A stretch of DNA of 64,000 nt from Hirsutella rhossiliensis (Eukaryota > Ascomycota > Sordariomycetes > Hypocreales > Ophiocordycipitaceae), in contig NW_025408686.1 of NCBI RefSeq assembly GCF_020360975.1, forward strand, positions 248,001 through 312,000. Direction: 5' to 3'. Below are positions 29,260-40,756 of the stretch, piece after piece. Under the pieces are notes generated by a model, which saw only the letters and a list, made by a program, of their open reading frames with translations, was not told the DNA's origin and did not search any database. Within the stretch, counting starts at the first letter, position 1; every line of letters begins with the position of its first letter. Position numbers and translations under genes: made by a program.

Positions 29260-31720
29260 TTAGGACACTGTTCCGTGTATTCGTAGAGCATGGTTCCGCA
29301 GATGCTCCATATGGTCCAGTGGCAAATCGCAGATCGAACATCTAATCTCATCGCCCTCGCGTAAATTCGACAAGTGCTTGCGTCGGAAGTGCTTTGACAG
29401 GTCTCCAGGAGTGTAAAACTCGCGAATGAGAACCTCCACGGCCCCATCATCTGATGTCAAATCAAGGGCCTTGCCGACACAGATGAAGCATCTTCGAGGC
29501 CTGTCCGTGACTGTCTTAATGAAGGTGGACATCAGAGCCGTGTGTTGAGGGCTGTTGATAGGCGGTTCGTTCATGAGAGTAGGCCTAGTTGAGTCGACCG
29601 ACGCTCGAGCGCCGCGGATTGTCTGCCCTTCCTCGACCATACAATAAGCTACGATGGCGGCGATAGCATTGTCTCTCCGTCGATATTGACCTTCGAGCGT
29701 GTTGCCAAGTGGAGCGGCGAGGGCCTCAACCAATCGCTTTTGAGCCGGTCGCTGAGGACAAATGGGAGTGTTCACAGTCGCTTGTTTGACAAACCCAATA
29801 CCTTGCAATTGCCCCTGAATGTCGTCCACCGCCTGTCTGGCAGTCCATTCATCTCGAATCTTCTGCTTAAGCACCCTCTTCAGTCTTTGCTTCTCGTTCC
29901 TCAGTCGACGGCGGAGTTCCATGTGCTTCTTTGAACCTGGGCGATGATGCCGAAGGTCTTGCTCTAGTCGCTTGATGATAGGATCAGTAGACACGGATGC
30001 TATTTGTTCAGCTGTGAGATCCGTGGGTCTCCGCTTGCTGATAGAGTGGCCGACGCTGCAGGCCTGCCTTATGAGCGCCTGCTGTGGTTTTTGTCGCCGG
30101 AGAATACCCCAAGTATCCGCGCAAACCTCCCGTCCCAGGTAGTGCTTCTGAAAGGATTCGAATTGGCGTGATCTAGAGCAAGATTTCGCAGCGACTCGCT
30201 GATATCGGCTGAAGCTGGAGTAAGCAACAAGGCTATCGTGATAGGAGGACTTGACGAACCACTTCGATCGAACTCATTGGCCGCATTATAACGCAAGTTG
30301 TAGGGGATGGTGGGGTATTCCAACCCCAATATTTCGCCAACCCTTCTGATCCATTGTGCAATCATCTGGTAAGAAAGAGGCTTGTCCTGGGATAGCTCAT
30401 AGCCGGTAAAGGTTTTCATAGCCCGTCGGAATATATATGTGTCTTTAGATCGTCCTTGAGCGGCAGAGGTAGCTCCGCTCCTCAGGGTGGATATCAAGAT
30501 TGGCAAGCTGTGCGGGTGAATTGAGACTTGTTGCTCGGAACGCGCGATGGCGGAAAAGAATGCCTAGCAGGAAGATGTGAGGATTGAGTAGCAAGGAAGG
30601 GTCGGCTAAGGTCTCTGGAAGAGGAAATGTTTTCCTAGATTCGCGTCAGCGCCATATCCTACGAGCAGATGAAGCACGGCGTTTCTGGCGTCCTTACGCA
30701 TCTTTGACACCGAGGTACGTTTTCGTGAAGGCTAAGGTGAAGCGAATCAAAATATTATGCGGTCCACCTTCTGGGTCTTTCACCAGTGCGAGCCGGATGT
30801 CTCCAAACCGGAGACGCAGGATGGATGTGGGGCGAGCTCCAGCGGGTGCAAGAAGAAGGAGAAAGAGAACAGCAAGGATCCGAAGTTCCCCAAGCCTGAA
30901 CGATTTTTTTGTCGTGCTAATTGTCGTTTCGATTTGCTCCTTGAGATCTTCGATCGTCATGCATCGATTCGCTCGCCTCTGGTCGCTCAAGTCATGTTTT
31001 TTGGAGAGGTCTCGGAGAACCTGCAGGGTTACCTTTTGACCTATTATTCGGAGGGATCGGGCTGTACCTTGTGCATACGCCGATTTAGTTTCGGGTCGAG
31101 TTTGTCTCCAGTGGCTCTCTCGAAGACGAGTCGGAAGACTTTCCAGTATGTGCTCAAAGAGCTGCTCTTCCTCGTTCCTCGCCTTTTCCTGCCATCCTTA
31201 CCGACCTTCTGGTTGAGGGACCAGTCAAAAAAGTTATACAAAAGCCGCAGGAGCTGGACTCGAGACAGACTCCAAACATTTTTGGGGGTCACAACCCAGC
31301 ACCTCGCAGTACCTGAGGGTAGGACCATTACATGTTAGAGGCTGGGAGTCATAAGGGACATGATGTCGTTGGTGACGTACTGGCGCCATTGTGCGTCGCA
31401 GGCATCGAGGAGCAGTAGACTACCGTCGCTATAGTCTTGAGCTTCGTAGGCGGTCTCGTTGAATTTCTCAACGGCTTCCCGGTAGTACTCAGGTGGATGA
31501 ACGTTGCCACCGAAGAGCTGGACTTGGTCTTCAACGTCAGCGTCGACGAATCCGTCTGCGTCATCGAAGTTCAAGTCCTCTACATCCGTTGCCTCCGCAT
31601 ACGTATCCGAGTGAAGGGCTCAACTTTGTCAAAGAGACCACCATCGTCAAATTCGTTCTCGGGGGAGTAAGACGCGTCCGAGTCGTAAGAGATGGCGGAA
31701 TGGCGTGCTCGGCGCGTCAT
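29260..31720 (-). pseudogene. DUF3435 tyrosine recombinase (Starship captain type), frameshifted
   Basis: DUF3435 proteins are the tyrosine-recombinase captains that mobilise Starship giant transposons in Pezizomycotina. Reading from about 31720 (MTRRARHSAIS): an acidic N-terminus to 31335; an all-helical core-binding region 31328-31044 (SSSLSTYWKVFRLVFERATG); then 30990-30694 with MTIEDLKEQIETT and the first catalytic Arg region APAGARPTSILRLRFGDI. Next, 30690-30500 (FLLGILFRHRAFRATSL) is in another frame. The segment 30506-30150 has PTIPYNLRYNAANEFDRSG and LALDHANSNPF, followed one frame away by QKHYLGREVC with the candidate nucleophile Tyr. The segment 30140-29260 carries the basic tail and a C-terminal Cys/His finger (CFICVG...HFRRKHL...CSICDL...HALRIH). 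Total is about 800 codons, normal for a captain, with five or so single-base frameshifts. No RIP is seen. Confidence 0.85.
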
Positions 31721-32140
31721 GGTTGACAATGGATCGTATAAGTCAGCGGGATGCGGCTTTCCGTGAGCTGGCAAGAGGAAAGAGTTTCCACAGTAATGCT
31801 TGGTTGTGTAATAGGTAAGATGCTACCAAAATTTGAGGCGGAGTAAGAGCTTAAGTATGACCTATGCGACGCCACCGTTCTGAGCGCTTTGTGGCTCCTT
31901 CTTTTGAGGCTAGAAAGAGGTGTCGGAAGGGCACAGAGCTTAAACGGGCCGCGGAGGCGTCCTGACGTGGCTCTGCGGGCTGAGCATGATGGGTGACATG
32001 CCAAGTACATCGGAGATACTTGGAGGGATGAGCCCGGCGATACATTTGTCCGTTCTCGCTCTGGATTCCTGGCAAATTGGCCGCCACCTTTGGTGGCAGA
32101 GACCGTCCAAACGGGTGGTAAATCCGCCGTCTCATAGTTT
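31721..32140. other. Captain upstream region up to the compartment edge
   Basis: Balanced composition with CpA and TpG present. This would be the captain promoter and, if a Starship, its 5' end. No obvious inverted repeat or promoter motif stands out. After GCCGTCTCATAG (about 32128-32137) the sequence becomes A/T-rich at once. Confidence 0.5.
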
Positions 32141-32640
32141 ATTAGAGTAAAAGAGGTTATTAAAGTTATAGTTATAAAGGCTATAAGAGAATTTAAGAAA
32201 AATCTTATTAAAGCTAAAAAGAAATTTTAAAAAGATCTAATAAGTTAAAGTTAAGATAGAGAGGAAATAACCTATTAGATTATATAATCTAAGAGTTAAT
32301 ACTCTCTTTAAAAGAAAAGTAAATAAGATTAACCTTATTAATAATACTTTATTAAACGGCTTAATACTAAAAGGGGACCTTAACTAAAAGAAGACTAAAT
32401 AAAATACTATTAAAGATAAGATATAGCCTAGACCCTACCTAAAATACTTAATAGGATAATTCTTAGTATATAAAAAGGAAAGCGGCTAATATAAGAAAGA
32501 CTTAAAGTAATTTACGAATAATTTAAGGGCTTTCTTATAAAGGTAGAAATCTAGATCTTTAATAGTATTCTATTTAATAAGGAAGTAGCGTTATTATAGG
32601 ACTTTATAAAAAAGGTAAAGTTAACCTAGCTATAGCCCTT
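32141..32640 (+). mobile_element. RIP-mutated relic, possible gag fragment
   Basis: Purine-rich on the plus strand with Lys/Leu-like codons, resembling decayed gag sequence. It ends at the left LTR of Gypsy copy A. It may be the upstream part of the plus-oriented pol at 40757-43249, but I cannot prove that. Confidence 0.3.
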
Positions 32641-33099
32641 TATAACGACCGGTGTTATTCCTAAGGGATAAACCTATTAAGGGGTTTATATTAATAGATA
32701 TAATAGGGCGTAGTCTAAGTAATAATAAGTATATTACGTTAGAGGTTATAGACTATAGACTATAACTAAGTAATTAGAATTAAAGATAGAATTATAATAA
32801 AGATCTATATTAAAAGCTAAAAAGCTATCTATTTAAAAGAGTAAAAGTAGGTAGCTATATATACCTATAAAGACTATCCTTAGATTACGGTCCTAGCTAT
32901 AATCCCCTTTATAGCTTACTATAGCTTACTTATAAGCTATACTCTTAAGTAATAATCTATTTATATAAGGCTTACTTAGCTTATATATACTCTAGGTAAG
33001 CTAAGCCTAAGTAACTTCTTATCCTAACTATTATTTTAAGCCGCCTTATTATATAAATATAGCTAGCTCTTCTATAGCCCGCTAACTATTGTCGTAATA
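32641..33099. repeat. LTR of Gypsy family A/C
   Basis: Starts TATAACGACCGG (from TGTAACG by RIP) and ends GTCGTAATA. Copies also occur at 39994, 40287, 43250 and 57552. Confidence 0.8.
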
Positions 33100-36000
33100 T
33101 AATATCTCCCCTCCTTTTAGTCTTATCTATAAGACCTACTACTACCTTAGCTACTATATATAAATATACCCTTATCGCGCGTATATATATTCCTTATTTT
33201 ATCCTTTCTATCCCTTAGGATATACTATTAATAGTATATTTAGTCGTATATTAAAGGATCGTTCTTATAAGACCCTTAAGCGTATTTATTTAGCTAAGTC
33301 TATTAATCGTTTTAGTTTCGACGTTATACTATATTCTTTTTATTTATTACGCGGCTTCTACTATAAAATACTAAAGAAATCTTCTAAGTATACTAAATAT
33401 ATATAGCGAGGTCGTTCCTACGATATATTAAGTATAGCGATTAGCTCTTATAGGTAACTTCGTTATCCTACTTATTATTTATAGCTAATATATTTCTTAG
33501 TATCCCGAATAAATCTAAAGTCTAATCGATTAGATAAAGAAGAAGAAATTACTAAGGAGCGAATATTAAAAGCTTAAGCCGACCTAAATAAAGCCTTAGC
33601 TCGTTTAGCGTAGCTTCGCCGTTAAAAGCGCTAGCTAAAGATAAAGGGTACTAAGATAGTTTATTAGGGCCTTTATTCCTTAAATAACCTTAACGAGGCT
33701 AAGCGCTAAGAATCTAAAGCGGTAGTTAATATTTAGTCTATAAGTAGATTTAATATAGTTAATTAGAATACTATTAGTTTATTAGGCGATTTTACGATAC
33801 CTAGGGTAGATTTTACTAATAGAACTATTAAAGTAGAGAACTATAGTAAGTTAAGTACTTAAGTAGTTCCTAGGTATTTTCCTTTAGTTTATATCCCTTC
33901 TACTTAATAAGGTATTCTTATTACTAACCTTATTTTCTTATATCTAGTATTTATTTTACTTTATATTCTTAATTATTATTAACTTTAATTTTTTCCTATA
34001 GTTTAGCGTTTTATAGCGCTAGTTCTAATAATAAGATATAAAATATTAGGTATATCCGTATTACTATTAGTAGCGAAAGTTCGTAGTTAACTTTTAAAAT
34101 AGTTTTCTTAACCTTAAATAGTCTTAAGTTTCTTAAAATCTAATTTATTACTTAGTTATTTTATTTTAATATTTTATTATATAAGGTAGACTATATTTTC
34201 CTTTTAAAAGATTAGTCCTTATAATCTTTTTTAATTATAGTAAGTAGATATTCGTTCTTTAATAAATTAAAGTTCTTATTATATTTCTTTATATAATTTT
34301 CGTAGCTAATCTACTTATAGTATCGCTCGTTCCGCTTATAGTCCTTATTAAGTAACCTTAAATACTTCTAGGTTATATCTATAATTAGCGTATACTAGTA
34401 AGAGCTTAGTTATTTCTATAACTAAGCTATTATAAGCTAGTTACGTTATTAATAGCTATTTAACTTAATCGTTTTATTTATAGCTAATATAATATCGTAA
34501 ATATTATTTAAGCGTTTAATTAAGTCGTTTTATTTATCTATCTATTTATAGGTAATAAGCTATACTAAGCTTATATTTCGTCCTTAATTATACTATAAGA
34601 GCTTACTAAAATTTAGCTATAAATATACTTCCTTTATTAAAGATAATCTCGTTTAATAGTCTATAATTACTAATAATTATTTATAGGAATATATATACTA
34701 GCTCTTTTATATTACTTACTTCTTTATATAGTAAAAAGTATCTATACTTTATTAATCTATTAGTAATAATAAATATACTATTATACTTAACGTTAGTTAT
34801 AAGTTCTTTTAACGGTAGTAGCTTTATAATATAGTTAAAAGCTATTAAATCCTATAGTTTTTCTAATACTAGTAGCGGTTATAATTCTCTATATAGTTTA
34901 TATTATTTAGCTTTACTTTATATATAAAGTTTATATTCTTTAATAACTTATTATATTACTTCTTTAAGCTATAAGAAGTTATATTATCGTTTAATCCGTT
35001 TTATTATTCTTTAGATTCCTTAGTATCTATATATTAGATATTCGTATATATCTTATATAACTTTATCTTATAATTTTAGTAGTATCTAGATTTTATTTTT
35101 ATATATTAAAACTTCTAAATATTCTATATGATATCCGTTTAATACTTTATATTCTTTTATCTATTTTAAGATCTTTTAGTATATTAAGTTATTAAGTTAT
35201 ACTTTAAATATTATATTTAGCTATCGTTACTAGTAGTTCCTATTTTCGTTAATTTCTAGGAGCTATCCTTTTACTATAGGTACTCCTATATTATAATCGC
35301 TTTATTAACTAAGGGCGTTAGCTCGACCGTTTTCTATTCCTTTTCTATAGATTATTTCGTAGTTAAATTCTAATAGATATTTAGCCTATTAGATCTATTA
35401 TCCGTTTAACTATTATATTATTATAAAGTATAAGATATTTTTATAATTTATATAAACCTTAACTTTATACTTACTTCTAAGAAGGTAGTATTAAAATTCC
35501 TTAAAAGCTTAAATAATTATAAGGAATTCTTTATTATAGATAGGGTAATTAAGTTCTATGCTATATAGCTTCTTCGAATAAAATATAATCGGTTATAGTC
35601 TTCCTTTATTATCTTTTTATCCGATTTATACTCTTAAAGTAAAGTCTAATATATCGGTTTCGAGTTTAATTTATTATTTTAGATTAATGGTAGTTAATAC
35701 TAGTTCTTTTATAATTATAGTCTTAATATATTTAAAAGCTTCGTTAGCTTTATTATCCTATATAAATCCTTTTTTCTTTTTTATTAAGTTATATAGTAGT
35801 ACTATAATCTTTCTAAAATCTTTAATAAATCGTCGGTAGTAATTTATAAATCCTAGGAAACTTTATATATCCTTAACGTTCTTTAGCGTTAGCTATTCTT
35901 TAACTAAGTTAATCTTATTTTATTATATTTATATCTCTCTTAGTAAGATCGTATATCTAAGGAAGTTTACTTCCTATATATAGAACTTACTTTTCTTTAG

Positions 36001-39000
36001 TTTAACTAGTAACTTTATATTTTAAAGTACGTGGAGTACCTTATAAACGTATTCTTTATATTCTTCTATAATATCTAAGAAGATTAAGATATTATCTAGG
36101 TATACTACTATAAAGATATCTAAGTACTTATATAGGATATTATTAATTATTTATTAAAAGGTAGCTAGTATATTTATAAGTCTAAATAGTATTACTAGAT
36201 ATTTAAATAGTTTAAATTTCGTCCTAAAGGCTATTATCTATTTATATCCCTTTTTTATATATATTAAGTTATAGGCGCCTTTAAGATCGAGGGCTATAAA
36301 CTTTTTTTTACTATATAGTTAAACTTATAGTTCCGATATAAGTAGTAATAGTATTCGGTCTTTTATTATAATATTATTTAAGCGTCTATAGTTAATACCT
36401 AGTTATAGCTTACTATTTTTCTTTAAAATAAATATAACTAAGTAGCTTACTTTAGATATTAACGTTTATAAATATCCCTTTTATAGATTCTTATCGAGGT
36501 AGTCGCGTAATATTTATAGTTACTTTTCGTTTAAGTTATAGATCTTATAGAACGTCGGCGTTATTCTATCCTTAAGATAAATTTCGTGGTCCTATTAGCT
36601 ATATTTAAGTAACCCTATCTTAAGTTCTTCCTTAAAGAGTTTATTATATTTCTAGTATTCTTAGGGGATATTCTTTATTCTATCTTATAAGCTTTATTCT
36701 TTCTTTTAAGAGCTAGTTTCTCTTAACTTAAGCTCTTTATTAATTTATTTAAGGTTTTTTCTTAGAGTAGTAATAACTCTTTAGATCTTTATATTATATC
36801 CTTTATTCTATTTATATTAGATGCTAGGTTATATAGCTATATTAGTTAGTATATAGGTCTTATTAGTCGATTTTATTATATCCGCTAGTTTAGTTACTAT
36901 TTTTATTTATATCGTTAAAGCCTATAATAATTTACTTAAACGGTTATCCCTTTTATCTTATTTAGTAGCTAAATTATTATAAAAATTTACTTTCTCTTAA
37001 ATCTATTAGTCCTAGAAACTTACGTTTTTATTTTAATATAGCTAGCTAGTTTTCTAGTTAATTAGTAGGTTGCTCTCCTATAGCTATAAAAGTCTTAATA
37101 TAAGGTTATATTCTTTAATATCTATAATATTAAAGTTAACTTATTTATTATAACCCTAGATATTAATATTAAGGTAATTAATCTCTATATTAATAATTCC
37201 GTTATTATAGTTAAAGGCCTCTCCTTTAATATTTATAAGTTTATATAGATCTTTCTTATATCTTTATATAAGTTAGTAACGATTAATAACTCTAGGTAAA
37301 ACGTAATTACTTATTATATTATAGTCTAAAAGTATATATATATAATATCCTACGATTTAGATATTTAATACTATTTAGTTACTATAGCTTACTATTACTA
37401 TATATAAGGTCCTTAGATCTTATTATATCGTGCTAGTCTATAGCCCTTTTATAGATAGTATACCTTATTTTTTACCTAGTCCTTATTTATTTTATTTAAG
37501 TATTCTTCTTTAATTTATTATTAATATTGTTTCTTTATATTTTTATTATATAGTATTATATCGGGGCTTAAGAGACTAATTTCTTATAGCTAATTAAAGA
37601 TTTCTTATTTCTTAACGCTATATTATTTATATTATACTACTTTATAGTTAATTATATACTATACTTTATAATTCTATTTATTTTTATACTAAAGGTTAAA
37701 TTTTCGTTTAGTATCTTTCTATTTTTTATATAGTATTTCTATATCGATTTTTCCTTAGTTAAATATAGCTTATAGCCTTTATATATATTACTAATAATCA
37801 TTTAATATACTATTATATCGTTTATACTATACTTATACTTTTTTATATTTATAAACTCTATAGTTTAAGTATATATATTTATTATAATCTTCTTTATTAT
37901 ATTTAATATATTATATAAGTCTTTAAAAGATTAATAGTTTAGATACTTTAAAGTAAGTATAGCTATACTATTCCTTTATTTTAGTATATTTATAAATTTT
38001 ATATATTTCTAAAAGATATCTCGTTAATAAACTATAATTATCGCGGTATTTAAGTAGCGTGCTATAATTAGGTTCTAATTATATAACTTAGTCGTTTAGG
38101 TAGCGTTAATTGATTTTCTAGTAGTTTAGTTTTATACTTAGGTAGGGTTTTAAAAGTACTTATCCTTTAAACCTAACTAAGAAAGCATTATATTATACCT
38201 TTATCTAAAAGTATATTATATAATCTAGGTAAACGTATAATATCTATAAAATATACTTATAGTGCTTATAAGTAAGTAGTATTTATAGATTATCTTTAAA
38301 TTCTCCTTATAGTTACTATTCTTATTATAAAGCTATAAAGGTATTAACTATAGCGATAGCTATAGTATAGTCTTCTCTATATAGTACTAGTTAATATCGA
38401 ACTAATATAGCTTATTAGTTTTCCGTAAGAATTTAAGGCGTTTATTAGGTTTTAATTTTAAGTATTTCTTTAAATTCTTTAAAGTATAAAGCGTATTCTC
38501 TAATTATAGTATTCTCTCTTAGTAGCGAGGGGGGTAGTATAAGTTTATTTTTATCTTCTATTTCTTTAAGTATTTCTTATTCTTTAAAGCTTATATTATC
38601 GATATTTTATTATTCCTCCTTAAGTTATTATCTAAGTTTTATAAGTATAAGAGCTATATCTATATCTTCTTTATTATATTATTTATAGACTACTTATTAT
38701 TATTATCGATTTTTATTTTATATATCTTCCTAAAATCGTTTACTATTCTTCTTAATTTAGTTTTAAGAGACTCCTTTAAGATAGGGGTATTTTAGTTTTA
38801 TAAATTTAACTTATTTCTATATTTTAAGATCCCTTTATTATATTATTATAAGGGTCTTCTTTAATAGCTTTAGGAACTATTTAATACCGTTCTTATCGCT
38901 TAAGTATATTATATATTTATTATCGTAGTATATAGTCTAATTAAAGAGTTTATACTTTAGTTCCTATCTATTAGTAGCGTTTAAGTATTTCTTACCTTCT

Positions 39001-39993
39001 AGGGCTAGTACCTAGTAGGTTTTCTTCTCCTTATTAAGTTATTTATATTCTTTAAAGTAATATCTAAGTTTCCTATAGTTAAAACACTTTCCTTTACTTT
39101 TCTATATTATATCTAAATCTGTCTTACCTAGGTTAGTTATATAAGCGTAAGTAATAAGAGGTTTATGCTTCTTTTTATAGTTAGCGCGTTAGTTAAAGTT
39201 ATTCTTATAAGAAGGGTTTTAGTTTCCTCTTTCTTATTTCTTTTCTTAGCGTTATATATATTATCTATCGTCGATTTATACTACTATAGTAATATAGTCC
39301 GAGAGGTTATAAGGTCGATTTTCCTTATAAAGCTCGTCCTTAATATCTTCTTTAAGCCTATTATAAAATCGTAATATAAGAGGTTTATTATCATAATTAA
39401 GATTTAAGGTAACTTAATAGAACTTTATAGTATAATACGATACTAAGATCCTTTATTAAAGTTCTTAAAGTTTCTATTTAGCTTCTTATTCCTTATTAGT
39501 TATTCTAAATACCTTTATAATAGCTTCTTTAAATCCTTAGAAACTAGTAAAGACTTTATCTATCTTATTATCTTATCGCGCTAGTTAGGTATCGAGAAAA
39601 TCCTATATAATAGGTCTAAACTAAGCGAGTGCCGTTCTAAATAAATAATTTCCTATATAGAGTACCTTTTTAACTAAGTCTAAGAGTTTTATAGGGTAAA
39701 ACTAATAGTAGGCCTTAAGTTAGGTAAGAAAGTCTTAAAGTATACTATAAGTACCGTTAAATAGTCCTAGCTATTATAGTTTAATTGCTTCTCTAAGGTC
39801 CCTAACTTATCCGTTACCTCCTCCGTTCCTAAGTAACTATACCTTATATTAAAGGGTAATAATCTCGCGTATTATATCCTAAGGCGATATAGTAGCTCTA
39901 GAGTTAGTTAATCTAGCTTACTATATAGGTATACTAATAGTTACGATATTACTTAAAGTAATATAGTATTATACTAAATAAGAGCTTTTAACG

Positions 39994-40286
39994 TATAATA
40001 ACTAGTATTATTCTTAAGGGATAAACCTATCGAGGGGTTTATATTAATAGATATAATAGGGTATAGTCTAAGTAATAATAAGTATATTATATTAGTAATA
40101 AGTTAGAGGTCGTAGATCGTAGACTATAACTAAGTAATTAGAATTAAAGATAGAATCGTAATAAAGATCTATATTAAATGCTAGAAAGCTATCTATCTAA
40201 AAGAGTAAAAGTAGGTAGCTATATATACCTATAAAGACTATCCTTAGATTACGGTCCTAGCTATAATCCCCTTTATAGCTTACCTA
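39994..40286. repeat. Truncated LTR of Gypsy copy A
   Basis: 293 bp of the same LTR, cut off where the next LTR begins at 40287. Confidence 0.75.
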
Positions 40287-40756
40287 TATAACGACCGGTA
40301 TTATTCTTAAGGGATAAACCTATCGAGGGGTTTATATTAGTAGATATAATAGGGCGTGGTCTAAGTAATAATAAGTATATTACGTTAGTAATAAGTCGGA
40401 GGTTATAGACTTTAGACTATAACTAAGTAATTAAAATTAAAGATAGAATCGTAATAAAGATCTATATTAAAAGCTAGAGAGCTATCTATCTAAAAGAATA
40501 AAAGTAGGTAGCTATATATACCTATAGAGACTATCCTTAGATTATAGTCCTAGCTATAATCCCCTTTATAGCTTACTATAGCTTATTTATAAGCTATACT
40601 CTTAAGTAGTAATCTATCTATATAAGGCTTACTTAGCTTATATACGCTCTAAGTAAGCTAAGCTTAAGTAACTTCTCGTCCTAACTATTATTCTAAGCCG
40701 CCTTATTATATAAATATAGCTAGCTCTCCTATAGCCCGCTAACTATAGTCGTAATA
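40287..40756. repeat. LTR of Gypsy family A/C
   Basis: 470 bp, in the same orientation as the other copies, followed by the plus-strand pol fragment. Confidence 0.78.

Larger units (their letters stand above)
32641..40286 (-). mobile_element. Gypsy copy A (full internal region, RIP-mutated)
   Basis: The left LTR is 32641-33099; the right LTR, 39994-40286, is truncated. The internal 6.9 kb reads on the minus strand. A zinc knuckle remnant lies near 39060-39100 (CFNY..., with Cys and His codons changed to Tyr) and an RT active site near 36081-36110 (VVYLDN, from YLDD). A purine tract (AAAAGGAGGGGAGA) abuts the left LTR at about 33104-33118. No ORF survives. It is collinear with copy C. Confidence 0.8.

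Noticed and set aside
39165..39374. 69-codon hydrophobic ORF
   Set aside because: Lies in RIP-mutated gag sequence of Gypsy copy A read on the wrong strand; hydrophobicity is a by-product of T-rich codons.
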